A stretch of DNA of 64,000 bases from Gallionellaceae bacterium (GTDB taxonomy: Bacteria > Pseudomonadota > Gammaproteobacteria > Burkholderiales > Gallionellaceae), in contig DAIDMQ010000016.1 in assembly GCA_027448945.1 (NCBI GenBank), forward strand, positions 62,001 through 126,000. Direction: 5' to 3'. Positions 39,422-48,818 of this stretch are shown here, one piece after another. Within the stretch, counting starts at the first letter, position 1. Each line of letters opens with the position of its first letter. The translations under genes and the position numbers were made by a program. The notes beneath the pieces were generated by a model. The model saw only the letters and a list, made by a program, of their open reading frames with translations, was not told where the DNA came from and made no database searches.

Positions 39422-42187
39422 TTAACCGCTATTTCTCAAGCCGGTTGCAATACCGTTGATGGTCAGATGTATAGCACGTTTGACTTTTTCGTCGTTGTCG
39501 CCGGCACGATGACGCAGCAACAGAGCAACTTGCAAGTGATTGAGTGGGTCTATGTAGGGCATACGTGTCGTTAAGCTGCGGGCGAACGCGGGGTTGTCTT
39601 GCAGTAGTGCCTTTTTGCCAGTGACTGCGAACATCATCTCAATGGTTTCTTCCCATGCGGAATTAATCGCACCAAAAATACGTTCACGCAATTCAACGTC
39701 TTCAACCAACTCCGAGTAACTTTCTGCGATACCCATGTCGGTCTTGGATAGCACCATGTCCATGTTGGACATCAGGCCACGGAAGAAAGGCCAGTTTTTA
39801 TACATAGCTTGCAACTGCGCCAGACCCGCATCGCCTTCCTTGGCGATGAATTGCTTCACCGCGCTACCAAAACCCATCCAGCCCGGCAGCAAAGTTCGGG
39901 TCAGTCCCCAGCTAAATACCCAAGGGATGGCACGCAGGTCCTCGATACGATTGGAGGCCTTGCGCGCAGAAGGGCGGCTACCGATATTCAATTCTGCAAT
40001 CTCGCGTATTGGCGTCGCATTGAAGAAATACTCGGTGAAGCCGGGTGTCTCATAGACCAGCTTGCGGTAAGCCGCAAAAGCACTCTGGCTGAGTTCCTCC
40101 ATGATGCGGTGATACTCGGGCATCGCACTGTCTGCACCGTGGTGATGCAGCAGCGTCGCTTCCATGGTGGCCGCAATCATGGTTTCAAGATTGCGTCTGC
40201 CGATTTCGGGATTTGAATATTTGCTGGAGATCACCTCACCTTGCTCGGTGATGCGGATCTGGCCATTCACGCTGCCTGGTGGCTGCGCAAGAATAGCGTC
40301 GTAGCTAGGACCGCCACCGCGACCCACTGTGCCGCCACGGCCATGGAAGAGGCGCAACTCTATGCCGTGTTTTGCGAACACATCCACCAGCACCAGCTCT
40401 GCCTTGTACAGTTCCCAGTTGGCAGTGAGGTAGCCGCCATCCTTGTTGCTATCAGAGTATCCCAGCATCACCTCTTGGGTGTTGTTACGGCTCTTGAGTA
40501 GATCGCGGTAATAAGGGATGGAGAACAACTCGTCCATGATAGGGCCGCAACTGCGCAAGTCCTCTATGGTCTCAAATAGCGGAATGATGTTGATATGCAG
40601 TGTGGGCTTCACGCCGTGTTCCAGCAGCGCGACTTGTTGCATCATCAGTGCCAGTTCGAGCATATCGCTGACTGCATCAGTTTTGGAGATGATGTGGTTA
40701 GGCAGCGCGTTGCGGCCATAACACTGATGAATCTTGGCTGCAGTTTGCATGATGCGCAATTCGCTTTGGGCGACGTCACTGTAGCTATCTAATTCACCCA
40801 ATAGCGTCTTGCCTGACTTCAGCGCATCTAGGAGTACGGTACGCTTCGATGTTTCAGAGAGTGCGCTGTAAGCCTCACCCTGGCCCAGCAGCTCGCTAAC
40901 TGTCTGCTCTATGATGGCGCTGTGTTGGCGCATATCCAGTGGTGCCAGATGGAAACCAAATACTTCAACTGCGCGACGCAGGTTCGCCAGTCTGCCGCGA
41001 GCCAGATAGACCGCGCCATGGCTGAATAAAGAGTCGATCAGGACATTCAGATCGGCGATGAATTCTTCCGGTGATGCGTAGGGCTGTGCATCGTTATCCA
41101 TTGGTTCGCGCTGGGTGATCTCATTACCCAACATTTTGCTGGATGCGTATAAGCGGGAGTAAATCAAGATCAGCGCGCGACGATAGGGCTCGTCCATGCG
41201 GTGAGTCGCCTTGTCGGGCGACCCATCCGCGAGTGCAGACAGCGCTGGGCTAATATCGGTCAGGCGTGCGGTCAGGCTCAAGCGCGTACCCAGAGTATGT
41301 ACTTCACTCAAATAATGATCGAGGGCTAAAGAGGATTGCTGCTTCAGCGCGTCTTCCATTACTTCATGAGTGACAAAGGGATTGCCGTCACGGTCGCCAC
41401 CGATCCAGCTGCCCACGCGCAATAACGGCGGCACTTTGATATCTTTGTCGAAGCGAGCTTCAAGTTGCTTCTCTAAGCTGGCGTAGATCTTTGGGATCTC
41501 GTTGAGGAAGGTATAACGATAGAATTCCAGACCATTTTTGATCTCATCGTTCACGGTCAATTTGGCGGTGCGCAACATGCGGGTCTGCCACAAGATGAGG
41601 ATGAAACGACGTAGTGCGTCTTCGTTCTCTGCAAACTCATCCGGCGTCATGTCGACGCGGTCGCGCTGCGACAGAAGGCTGGCGATAATCAGTTGGCAAT
41701 CAAGGATACTCTTGCGCTGTACTTCAGTCGGATGAGCTGTGAGTACCGGTGAGATAATCGCGCTGTCCAAGAAGGACTGTAGTGACTTTTTGCTAGTTTG
41801 ATGTGCTTCCATACGGTCAAGCGCAAGCAGCAGGCTGCCGTCCTTGGGAGTGGACTCGGCTTTTAAATGTGCGCGGTGACGACGATTGTGATGCAAGTCT
41901 TCCGCAATGTTAGATAATTGGGAAAAATAACTGAAGGCACGGACGACGACCAGCGTATCGCTAGGAGACAAAGCGTCCAAGGTCTTTTCCAATTGCACAC
42001 GGTCGCGGTCATCCTGTGTCTTGCGGAAGCGCACAGCCGCACGACGTACATTCTCGATGAGATCATATGAGGCCGACCCTTCCTGTTCAAGCAAAGTGTC
42101 GCCCAGGATGCGACCCAGCAAGCGCACGTCTTCACGCAGTGGTTGGTCTTTAGAGGAAATGTCGGTAGTGGTGGAAATCAAGTTCAT
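39422..42187 (-). CDS. ppc: Phosphoenolpyruvate carboxylase
   Basis: Carboxylates PEP to oxaloacetate, the anaplerotic entry to the TCA cycle and important in autotrophs. 921 aa. Motifs: LTAHPTEVQRKSILD (catalytic His), RVGSWIGGDRDGNPFVTHEV, EVMLGYSDSNKDGGYLTANW, LFHGRGGTVGRGGGP, and the C-terminal NG ending (GLRNSG). I chose ATG at 42187 (MNLISTTTD) over the GTG-started ORF at 42214, which adds residues unlike the family. Divergent from hemC with a 72-bp gap. Confidence 0.97.
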   Translation of the reverse strand: MNLISTTTDISSKDQPLREDVRLLGRILGDTLLEQEGSASYDLIENVRRAAVRFRKTQDDRDRVQLEKTLDALSPSDTLVVVRAFSYFSQLSNIAEDLHHNRRHRAHLKAESTPKDGSLLLALDRMEAHQTSKKSLQSFLDSAIISPVLTAHPTEVQRKSILDCQLIIASLLSQRDRVDMTPDEFAENEDALRRFILILWQTRMLRTAKLTVNDEIKNGLEFYRYTFLNEIPKIYASLEKQLEARFDKDIKVPPLLRVGSWIGGDRDGNPFVTHEVMEDALKQQSSLALDHYLSEVHTLGTRLSLTARLTDISPALSALADGSPDKATHRMDEPYRRALILIYSRLYASSKMLGNEITQREPMDNDAQPYASPEEFIADLNVLIDSLFSHGAVYLARGRLANLRRAVEVFGFHLAPLDMRQHSAIIEQTVSELLGQGEAYSALSETSKRTVLLDALKSGKTLLGELDSYSDVAQSELRIMQTAAKIHQCYGRNALPNHIISKTDAVSDMLELALMMQQVALLEHGVKPTLHINIIPLFETIEDLRSCGPIMDELFSIPYYRDLLKSRNNTQEVMLGYSDSNKDGGYLTANWELYKAELVLVDVFAKHGIELRLFHGRGGTVGRGGGPSYDAILAQPPGSVNGQIRITEQGEVISSKYSNPEIGRRNLETMIAATMEATLLHHHGADSAMPEYHRIMEELSQSAFAAYRKLVYETPGFTEYFFNATPIREIAELNIGSRPSARKASNRIEDLRAIPWVFSWGLTRTLLPGWMGFGSAVKQFIAKEGDAGLAQLQAMYKNWPFFRGLMSNMDMVLSKTDMGIAESYSELVEDVELRERIFGAINSAWEETIEMMFAVTGKKALLQDNPAFARSLTTRMPYIDPLNHLQVALLLRHRAGDNDEKVKRAIHLTINGIATGLRNSG

Positions 42188-42224
42188 CACGTTCTCGGGG
42201 CAAAAGCGCGTCACACCCTATGCT

Positions 42225-42230
42225 AGAATG
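42225..42230 (+). promoter_or_regulatory. Candidate extended -10 of the hemC operon
   Basis: TGCTAGAAT (TG-N-TAGAAT) in the 72-bp ppc/hemC divergent gap; a good extended -10 without a recognisable -35 at 17 bp. It would start transcription about 23 bp before the hemC ATG. Confidence 0.45.
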
Positions 42231-42259
42231 CGGCGCAAATTAATAATTCAGGAAGTGTT

Positions 42260-43204
42260 ATGAGTCAGGTCTTTACAACCCCCCCGTCCCGATTGGTCAT
42301 CGCTTCACGCGAAAGCGCTTTAGCTATGTGGCAAGCACAATATATTCGAGACAGGCTGCGTGCATTATATCCACAAACAGAGGTCAGCATCCTCGGCATG
42401 ACCACACAAGGCGATCAGATTCTTGATGTCACGCTATCTAAGATAGGTGGAAAAGGCTTGTTCGTTAAGGAGCTGGAGACCGCTTTAGAAGACGGCAGAG
42501 CTGATTTGGCGGTGCATTCTTTGAAAGATGTCCCAATGAATCTGCCCGACGGATTCGTGCTTGCGGCAATTGGCGAACGTGAAGACCCGCTCGATGCTTT
42601 TGTCTCCAACGACTACGAGAATCTGGCAGCATTGCCCGCCGGTAGCGTGGTAGGGACCTCCAGCCTGCGTCGCGAAAGTCAGTTGCGCGCACGTTTTCCG
42701 CATCTGGATATTCAACCTTTGCGCGGCAACGTGCAAACGCGTTTGCGTAAGCTGGACGAAGGCCAATATGCTGCCATCATTCTGGCGGCCGCCGGTCTGA
42801 AGCGCCTCGGTCTGGCTGCGCGTATCCGCAATGTCATCAGCAGTGAAGACAGCCTTCCCGCAGTAGGTCAGGGAGCATTGGGTATCGAATGTCGTGCCGA
42901 CCGTGCCGATGTCATCGCCTGTTTGCAAGCACTGCATCACAGTGATACTGCCGCCAGCGTGCTGGCGGAGCGTGCCATGAGCCGTGCCTTGGCAGGTAGT
43001 TGTCAAGTGCCGCTGGGTGGTTTCGCGGAGGTGCAGAACGGCAAGCTGCGGATGCGCGGTTTCGTTGCCAGTCCTGATGGCAAGAAGATGCTGCGTGCCG
43101 AAGCGACAGGCTCATTGGCGCAGCCTGAAGTTTTGGGTAACCAGATTGCTGCCGATTTGTTGGCTCAGGGTGCAGGCGAGATTTTGGCTGCACTCGCCCT
43201 CTAA
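42260..43204 (+). CDS. hemC: Porphobilinogen deaminase HemC
   Basis: Polymerises four porphobilinogens to hydroxymethylbilane in haem synthesis. 314 aa. [67 protein letters not shown]; the dipyrromethane-attaching cysteine lies in [12 protein letters not shown]. The first gene of hemC-hemD-hemX-hemY, the standard betaproteobacterial haem block. Confidence 0.97.
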   Translation: MSQVFTTPPSRLVIASRESALAMWQAQYIRDRLRALYPQTEVSILGMTTQGDQILDVTLSKIGGKGLFVKELETALEDGRADLAVHSLKDVPMNLPDGFVLAAIGEREDPLDAFVSNDYENLAALPAGSVVGTSSLRRESQLRARFPHLDIQPLRGNVQTRLRKLDEGQYAAIILAAAGLKRLGLAARIRNVISSEDSLPAVGQGALGIECRADRADVIACLQALHHSDTAASVLAERAMSRALAGSCQVPLGGFAEVQNGKLRMRGFVASPDGKKMLRAEATGSLAQPEVLGNQIAADLLAQGAGEILAALAL

Positions 43205-43234
43205 TTCTTTTTCCCAGATAAGCCGCGCAAGATC

Positions 43235-43990
43235 ATGGATGCCTTGCAGCTAGCAGGTTTGAAAGTGTTGGTCACGCGGCCTCGCGATCAAGCGGGTTCG
43301 CTGGCCCTCGCCATACAGCAAGCTGGCGGCAAGGCCATCCTGTTCCCTTTGCTGGATATCGCGCCCGTTGCGGACGTCACACATTTGCATCAACAATTGG
43401 CGCAGCGATTCGATTTGGCCATCTTTATCAGTCCCAATGCAGTGCAATATGGTATGGCTGCAATCACTGCAGTGCATGCTGACTTGCCACCCTTGGTCGC
43501 GACCATCGGACAGGGCAGTGCCAGAGCGTTGCGTGAGGCGGGTGTCACTTCTGTCATCGCGCCCGCTGAACGTTACGATAGCGAGGGTTTGTTGGCGCTG
43601 CCGGAGCTGGCTGACATGACGGGCAAACGAGTGTTGATATTAAGGGGTGACGGCGGTCGTGAGTTACTCGGAGATACCCTCAAGGCGCGTGGTGCCAGTG
43701 TCGAGTATGCGACCTGCTATCAGCGCAGCAAACCCACTAATAGTCTGTCGGATTTGGAACAGTGCAACCCCGATGTCATCACCGTAACCAGTAGCGAAGC
43801 CTTGGCGCATCTGGGCGACATGATAGGGAATGCAGTGGTCTGGAAGTCCCTGCCATTGTTCGTGCCGCATGCGCGTATTGCAGCAAACGCCAGCCAGTTG
43901 GGATGGCAAGACATCGTACATACAGCGGCGGGTGACGATGGCTTACTGGCAAGTCTGATAGCATGGCGCAACATGAGAGGTGCAACATGA
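43235..43990 (+). CDS. hemD: Uroporphyrinogen-III synthase HemD
   Basis: Cyclises hydroxymethylbilane to uroporphyrinogen III, inverting ring D. 251 aa. Weakly conserved family, but VLVTRPRDQAGSLALAIQQA at the N-terminus, FISPNAVQYGM and ITVTSSEALAHL are family features, and the operon context is decisive. Its last residues (NMRGAT) are encoded within a 14-bp tandem repeat at the hemX junction. Confidence 0.93.
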   Translation: MDALQLAGLKVLVTRPRDQAGSLALAIQQAGGKAILFPLLDIAPVADVTHLHQQLAQRFDLAIFISPNAVQYGMAAITAVHADLPPLVATIGQGSARALREAGVTSVIAPAERYDSEGLLALPELADMTGKRVLILRGDGGRELLGDTLKARGASVEYATCYQRSKPTNSLSDLEQCNPDVITVTSSEALAHLGDMIGNAVVWKSLPLFVPHARIAANASQLGWQDIVHTAAGDDGLLASLIAWRNMRGAT

Positions 43991-44005
43991 GAGGTGCAAC
44001 ATGAG
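43970..44005 (+). repeat. 14-bp tandem duplication at the hemD/hemX junction
   Basis: AACATGAGAGGTGC occurs twice in tandem (43970-43983, 43984-43997) and is followed by AACATGAG. Each unit contains an ATG and a GAGAGGTG Shine-Dalgarno-like sequence. The duplication moved the hemX start 14 bp away from the hemD stop and created a 5-codon mini-ORF (43987-44004) whose TGA overlaps the hemX ATG. Confidence 0.9.
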
Positions 44006-45068
44006 TGAATCACAGACAGAAGCTTTACCCGTCAAATCCAGTATAGGCAACAAATTGGCTCAACTCAGCCTGACCCAGCTGACACTGGCTGTCTTGGTGG
44101 CTGTATTCGTGTGGCAGTGGCTGGCAGCGCATCACGATATAAACGTGATGCAAGAACAGCTCGCCAAAAAAATCGCCGAAATGGATGGAAGCAACAAAGC
44201 CAATAGCTTGATGCTCTCCAAAGCTCAGGAAGATTCGCGCGAACTCGCCGCCAAGTTGACGTTGCTGGAAACTCGCTATGCCGAGACACAAGCGCAGCGT
44301 AGCGCATTGGAGGATTTGTATAACGATCTTTCCAGCAGCCGTGATGAGATGGTGCTGGCAGAGATCGAACAACTGTTGCTCGTCGCAAGTCAGCAATTAC
44401 AGCTGTCCGCCAATGTAAAGGCAGCCTTGATTGCCATGCAGACTGCTGATGCACGCTTGCAACGTTTGAACCGCCCTGCTTTGAATGGTGTGCGCAAGGC
44501 GATAGCGCAGGATATGGATAAGTTGCGCGCTTTACCTAATGTGGATGTCGCCAGTCTAAGTTTTCAACTCGATACGCTGATCTCTGCCGCTGCGGAGCTG
44601 CCACTGATTTATCAACAACGCGATGCTAAAGAGGTCGCGCCGGAAGCTGTCGCAGATGAACCCAATCGTTGGCAAAGACTGTGGCGCGAGATATGGCAAG
44701 AAGTGAAACAGCTAGTGCGTATTCAGAATACCGGCAAAACCGAGCTCCCCTTGCTTCCACCCGAGCAGGAATTTTTCCTGCGTGAGAACCTCAAGCTGCG
44801 CTTGTTGTTGGCGCGTGTTGATCTGATCTCGCGTGACGAAGTTGCCTTCAAAGCAGAGATCCTCACGGTGCAGGAATGGTTGCGTCACTATTTCGACGTG
44901 AAGAACGGCAACGGTCAGCACATGATGGATAGTCTCAAGAAGCTAGGTGCGGCGAGTATCAATATCGAATTGCCCGATATCAATCCCAGTCTTGCGCAAG
45001 TCCGTAACTATCGTATGAGCCGTGAAGCCGCGGCTGAGAACAGCACTAGGGGTAAGGTGGCAAGATGA
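44001..45068 (+). CDS. hemX: HemX, uroporphyrinogen-III C-methyltransferase-like membrane protein
   Basis: A 355-aa bitopic protein encoded with hemD and hemY. Short cytoplasmic tail, one helix (LTLAVLVAVFVWQWLAAHHD), then a coiled-coil periplasmic region (residues about 45-115) and the HemX domain (EIEQLLLVASQQLQLSANVK, FFLRENLKLRLLLARVDLIS). Despite its database name it has no methyltransferase motif; it may scaffold haem enzymes. ATG 44001 is used; the copy at 43987 is out of frame. The stop overlaps the hemY start. Confidence 0.92.
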   Translation: MSESQTEALPVKSSIGNKLAQLSLTQLTLAVLVAVFVWQWLAAHHDINVMQEQLAKKIAEMDGSNKANSLMLSKAQEDSRELAAKLTLLETRYAETQAQRSALEDLYNDLSSSRDEMVLAEIEQLLLVASQQLQLSANVKAALIAMQTADARLQRLNRPALNGVRKAIAQDMDKLRALPNVDVASLSFQLDTLISAAAELPLIYQQRDAKEVAPEAVADEPNRWQRLWREIWQEVKQLVRIQNTGKTELPLLPPEQEFFLRENLKLRLLLARVDLISRDEVAFKAEILTVQEWLRHYFDVKNGNGQHMMDSLKKLGAASINIELPDINPSLAQVRNYRMSREAAAENSTRGKVAR

Positions 45069-46233
45069 GGTATTTATTCTGGCTGCTGCTGTTGTTTGCC
45101 GCCGCCGTGGTCGTGACGATAGGCGCGCACAGCCCAGCTTATGTGATGTTTGTTTACCCACCGTATCGTGTCGATATGTCGCTCACGCTATTCATATGCA
45201 TGATGCTGCTGGCGATGTTTGTGGGATATGGCGTATCCGCATCCTGATGGTGGCTGCGACCTTGCCCGAGCGTGCGCGACGCTATCGTGAACATCGCGAT
45301 CATGAGAAGAGCCAAGCACTGTTGAACGATGCGCTCAATGCTTATTTCGAAGGCCGCTATGCGGCTGCCGAGCGTGCGGCTGTACATGCCATGGAGTTAG
45401 GCGAGAAATCTTCCCTGCACCCTATTTTGGCGGCGAGTTCGGCGCATGAGTTGCGTGAGTTCGACAAGCGTGACGAATATCTGGCGATGGCTGAGCACAA
45501 AGATATGGGGGACGCCACCATGCGTCTGATGGCAACCACCAAGTTCATGCTGGATCAACGTGATCCAGAAGCGGCCTTGGACGCGCTTGAGAAGCTCCGT
45601 GCCACTGGGGTGCGCAGTCATCTTGGCGCACTGTCGTTGGAGCTTAAAGCTCAGCAGCAAGCCGGACATTGGGACAGGGTGCTGGATATCGTGCGGGAAC
45701 TGGAAAGACGGGATGCCATTGATGTTACCGTTGCAGCGCAATTGCGCCAACAAGCTTATCTGGAAGAGTTGCGCAGCGCGCAGGATGCAAAAGGGGTGAA
45801 TAAACTTCTTCGGAGCATCCCTGAGGAATTCAAGCGTAGAAGCAAAATTGCCGCGACCGCTGCACGTGCCTTGATTACGCATGGCGATTGCGCGGAGGCG
45901 CAGCGTTTGCTTACAGACAGCCTAAATGTTCAATGGGATAGCGAGCTGGTCACGCTGTACGGCGACTGTCAGGGCGGCGAGGTAATCGCCCAAATAGAAC
46001 AGGCTGAAAAATGGCTGCTCCAACACAGGGAAGATGCGGGCTTGCTGCTCGCACTGGGCAAGCTTTGTTTGCATCAAAAGTTGTGGGGAAAGGCGCAGAA
46101 TTATCTGGATGCCAGTATCAGCGTGATGCCCAGTCATGCGGCGTACATTGCACTTGCCACGCTGGCGGAGCGCTTGGGAAAATCAGAAGAGACCTATCGC
46201 TACCATCAACAAGCGATGCAATTGAAGAAGTAA
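45065..46233 (+). pseudogene. hemY: HemY, split by a frameshift
   Basis: HemY is an inner-membrane TPR protein of the hemCDXY block. 45065-45247 encodes its N-terminal two-helix membrane anchor (MRYLFWLLLLFAAAVVVTIG, then MSLTLFICMMLLAMFVGYGV) and stops at TGA. The rest, from RILMVAATLPERARRYREHR through TPR-like repeats to 46233, is in another frame. A one-base loss near 45226-45236 explains it; a restored protein would be about 389 aa, the normal length. The stop of the 5' part and an in-frame ATG of the 3' part overlap as TGATG (45245-45249), so a coupled two-protein version is conceivable. Both parts are otherwise well conserved; sequencing error is equally possible. Confidence 0.85.
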
Positions 46234-46255
46234 TGAGTTCATTGCAGGAGTCGAG

Positions 46256-46816
46256 ATGAAAAAGTTAGTGAGTGTCTTGGCGCTCCTGTTGGCGTCCACT
46301 CCAGTTTGTGCCGAGGTGGTACACAAATGCAAAGATGTGCAAGGCAGAACCCTGTACCAGTCTGCGCCATGTGCGCAGGGTGATGTGCCAGTGTCTGTTT
46401 GGGCGACTTCAGCGCAACTCACAGTGGATCCAGAGGAGGCTGGCAAACCGGTGGAACAACGTATGTTGGTCCTGCGTCAGCAAAGCAATGGGCACTATTT
46501 TGTGGAGGGTCTAATCAACGGCAAGTCGCTTAACTTTATCGTAGATACCGGGGCATCGGTCGTTGCATTGCCTCGTAATTTTGCGTATTCCGCGAACATG
46601 TCCTGTCAGGAGCAAGTCAGCACGATGACCGCTAACGGTACAGGCAATGCGTGTGCCAGTATCATTAACCGACTGAAGGTCGGCCCTTTCCTGCTTAAGG
46701 GTGTGCCGGCCATGATTGTTCCGAATTTGAGCCAACCCTTGTTGGGAATGAACGTATTGCAGCAGTTCCGCATCGAGCAGGACAACGGCGAGATGCGTCT
46801 TATACCTAAAAAATAG
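46256..46816 (+). CDS. DUF4124-like plus retropepsin-like aspartic protease, exported
   Basis: A 186-aa protein with signal peptide MKKLVSVLALLLASTPVCA. Residues about 20-45 (VVHKCKDVQGRTLYQSAPC) resemble the DUF4124 domain. Residues about 75-186 form a single-lobe retroviral-type protease of the DTGA clan: HYFVEGLINGKSLNFIVDTG with active-site DTGAS, and LLGMNVLQQFRIEQDNGEMR near the end. One DTG per chain implies a homodimer. Periplasmic; substrate unknown. It follows hemY after 22 bp but no functional link to haem is evident. Confidence 0.8.
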   Translation: MKKLVSVLALLLASTPVCAEVVHKCKDVQGRTLYQSAPCAQGDVPVSVWATSAQLTVDPEEAGKPVEQRMLVLRQQSNGHYFVEGLINGKSLNFIVDTGASVVALPRNFAYSANMSCQEQVSTMTANGTGNACASIINRLKVGPFLLKGVPAMIVPNLSQPLLGMNVLQQFRIEQDNGEMRLIPKK

Positions 46817-46834
46817 GCGCTATCTTCTAGTCTC

Positions 46835-47161
46835 ATGGCGCGTCGCAATCATCACAATGTCTATGTCATCGAGCTTTCCAAAGAGGTCTTGAAGGAAGCC
46901 AAGTTCATGCGCTGTAATCCGGGCTACATCTCCGGCAAACCATGCGTATATGTGGGTATGACGGGGTTGGATCCCGACCTGCGTTTCGATAAACACAAGG
47001 CTGGTATACAGTCCAACAGCTATGTGTTCAAGTACGGTCTGCGTTTATTGCCCGATCTGTATGAGGCCTTCAATCCCATGTTCTACGGCGAGGCATGCGA
47101 TACCGAGATTGAGATCGGTATAGATTTGCGCAGTGCGGGTTTTGGCGTGTGGCAGGCCTGA
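46835..47161 (+). CDS. Small GIY-YIG-like protein
   Basis: A 108-aa protein. The arrangement VYVIELSKEV, CVYVGMTG, RFDKHKAG and a glutamate in GEACDTEIEIGI follows the GIY-YIG nuclease fold order (GIY, YIG, Arg, Glu), with VYV and YVG in place of GIY and YIG. FNPMFYGEACDTEIEIGIDL and the C-terminal GFGVWQA look conserved. Stand-alone minimal proteins of this kind are common conserved hypotheticals. Nuclease activity is not established. Ends 9 bp from the convergent phnE-like gene. Confidence 0.6.
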   Translation: MARRNHHNVYVIELSKEVLKEAKFMRCNPGYISGKPCVYVGMTGLDPDLRFDKHKAGIQSNSYVFKYGLRLLPDLYEAFNPMFYGEACDTEIEIGIDLRSAGFGVWQA

Positions 47162-47170
47162 GTGCAGCGT

Positions 47171-47959
47171 TTAAGTCAGTATGCGTCTCAACCGGAAGCT
47201 CATCGCATCCACCGCCGCTATCATCAACAATATCGCAATGATGACACTCGCTGCCTGTTGCATATGGAATAGCGACAGATGATATTTGAGTAGTTGACCC
47301 AAACCACCCGCACCGACAACGCCCAAGATCGCAGCGGCGCGAATATTGTTCTCCCAGCGGTAAAGTGTGTAGGACATCAATTGCGGCAACACTTGTGGCA
47401 AGGCCGCATAGCAAAACGCGCTCATGGGACTGGCACCATTGGTACGTAAAGCCGCTTCGGCCTCAGGTGATTGGTTCTCTAGCGCATCCGCGAATAAGCG
47501 CCCCAGCACTCCGGTTGTGTGCAACGCCAGTGCAATCGTACCGGCGAAAGGACCCAGTCCGGCGGCGATCAACATAATTACCGCCCACACTAATTCGGGG
47601 ATGGAACGCATTACATTCAATACTAAGCGCAAGCTGCTACGTGCCATACCGCCGAAGCGGCCACTCGCGGGCAGCGCGAGCGCAAGCCCGAAGATGAACG
47701 CGATACCCGTGCCCAGCGCAGACATGGATAGGGTCTCCAACGTACCCTGCGCGATTTTGCCTAGGAATTTTCCGGACAGGTCAGGTGGTGCAAATCCTGC
47801 CATGAACTCGGCGCTGGAACGTATTGCATCTGAACCGAATAACGCGGCCCATTGCATGTTTAAACTACAGAAACTCGCCACGATCAATAGTAGTAAGCCT
47901 GCCACCAGGGCTGCGGTGGCAGGGCGTATCAAGGGGGGCGGAGTGGGGAGTTGTCGCAT
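47171..47959 (-). CDS. phnE: PhnE-type ABC transporter permease (second)
   Basis: A 262-aa inner-membrane permease with about six helices. The binding-protein-dependent transport signature EAALRTNGASPMSAFCYAAL then PQVLPQLMSYTLYRWENNIR contains the EAA loop that contacts the ATPase. ATG at 47959 lies 1 bp after the stop of the upstream permease. Last gene of a phnD-C-E-E operon; the pair of permeases probably forms a heterodimer. Confidence 0.88.
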   Translation of the reverse strand: MRQLPTPPPLIRPATAALVAGLLLLIVASFCSLNMQWAALFGSDAIRSSAEFMAGFAPPDLSGKFLGKIAQGTLETLSMSALGTGIAFIFGLALALPASGRFGGMARSSLRLVLNVMRSIPELVWAVIMLIAAGLGPFAGTIALALHTTGVLGRLFADALENQSPEAEAALRTNGASPMSAFCYAALPQVLPQLMSYTLYRWENNIRAAAILGVVGAGGLGQLLKYHLSLFHMQQAASVIIAILLMIAAVDAMSFRLRRILT

Positions 47960-47960
47960 A

Positions 47961-48818
47961 TCAGCCGAGGCTTTTGCGCAAGAAACCACTGACCATGTCC
48001 GCACAGGCGACCAACAGCACGAAGATGATGAGCATCGTAGAGACTTCGTCGCCAGCCAGCATTTTCATCGACTCATCCATGCGTTGACCTATGCCGCCTG
48101 CACCGACGAAGCCCATCACCACCGAGCCGCGTATCGCGCATTCCCAACGGTAGGTAGTGTAGGAGATCAGTTCGGATGCAGATTCGGGTAGGGCGCCATA
48201 AAATAATGCGGCCAGTCGGCTACTGCCATTCCTGAGCAAGACCTGAGTAGTATAAGACTCCGAAGATTCAAGAATCTCGGCGTAGACCTTGCCCAACATG
48301 CCGCTATAGGTCATCGCGATAGCGAGTACCCCGGCGGTGGGGCCCAGCCCCACGATGCGCACCAACAATAGAGCCCAAACCAATTCGGGCACACTGCGCA
48401 ATGCGACCAAAATCCAGCGTGCAATTTGCCTGATGATGGCACTTGCAGTTCGCAACTTTCCGGATTCCATGCGTGAGACCGAGAATCTGGTGCATGCCAG
48501 TAATGACAAGGGAGTCGCAGCTAACAATGCCAGTGCCAGCCCGGCAGTTGCAATCGCGACAGTCTGCCAAGTTGCCCCCAACATCAACATCAGAAATTCA
48601 CGGGAGTGTGCAGGGGGCACGAAGGAAGAGAGGAAGTTCCAGGTCGCATGCAGGCTTTGCGCGTCGAGTAATATCCACGGTTGGAACTCGCTGGCAAGCA
48701 ACATGGGATACAGCAACAGCACTGTCACGATGCCGGCGGTGAGGCGACCGCGCCAGGCCGGGTCGGGTTGATAGCCTTCCGTCAAGCGCGTATCAATACT
48801 GGTTTTCGAGGTGTACAT
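47961..48818 (-). CDS. phnE: PhnE-type ABC transporter permease (first)
   Basis: A 285-aa permease homologous to the next gene (YTTQVLLRNGSSRLAALFYG then ALPESASELISYTTYRWECA is its EAA loop). About six helices; VLWALLLVRIVGLGPTAGVL-like sequence in the middle is typical of PhnE/PtxC. I chose ATG 48818 (MYTSKTSID), which overlaps phnC by 26 bp; the ORF extension to 48896 lies wholly within phnC and is unlikely. Confidence 0.87.
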   Translation of the reverse strand: MYTSKTSIDTRLTEGYQPDPAWRGRLTAGIVTVLLLYPMLLASEFQPWILLDAQSLHATWNFLSSFVPPAHSREFLMLMLGATWQTVAIATAGLALALLAATPLSLLACTRFSVSRMESGKLRTASAIIRQIARWILVALRSVPELVWALLLVRIVGLGPTAGVLAIAMTYSGMLGKVYAEILESSESYTTQVLLRNGSSRLAALFYGALPESASELISYTTYRWECAIRGSVVMGFVGAGGIGQRMDESMKMLAGDEVSTMLIIFVLLVACADMVSGFLRKSLG

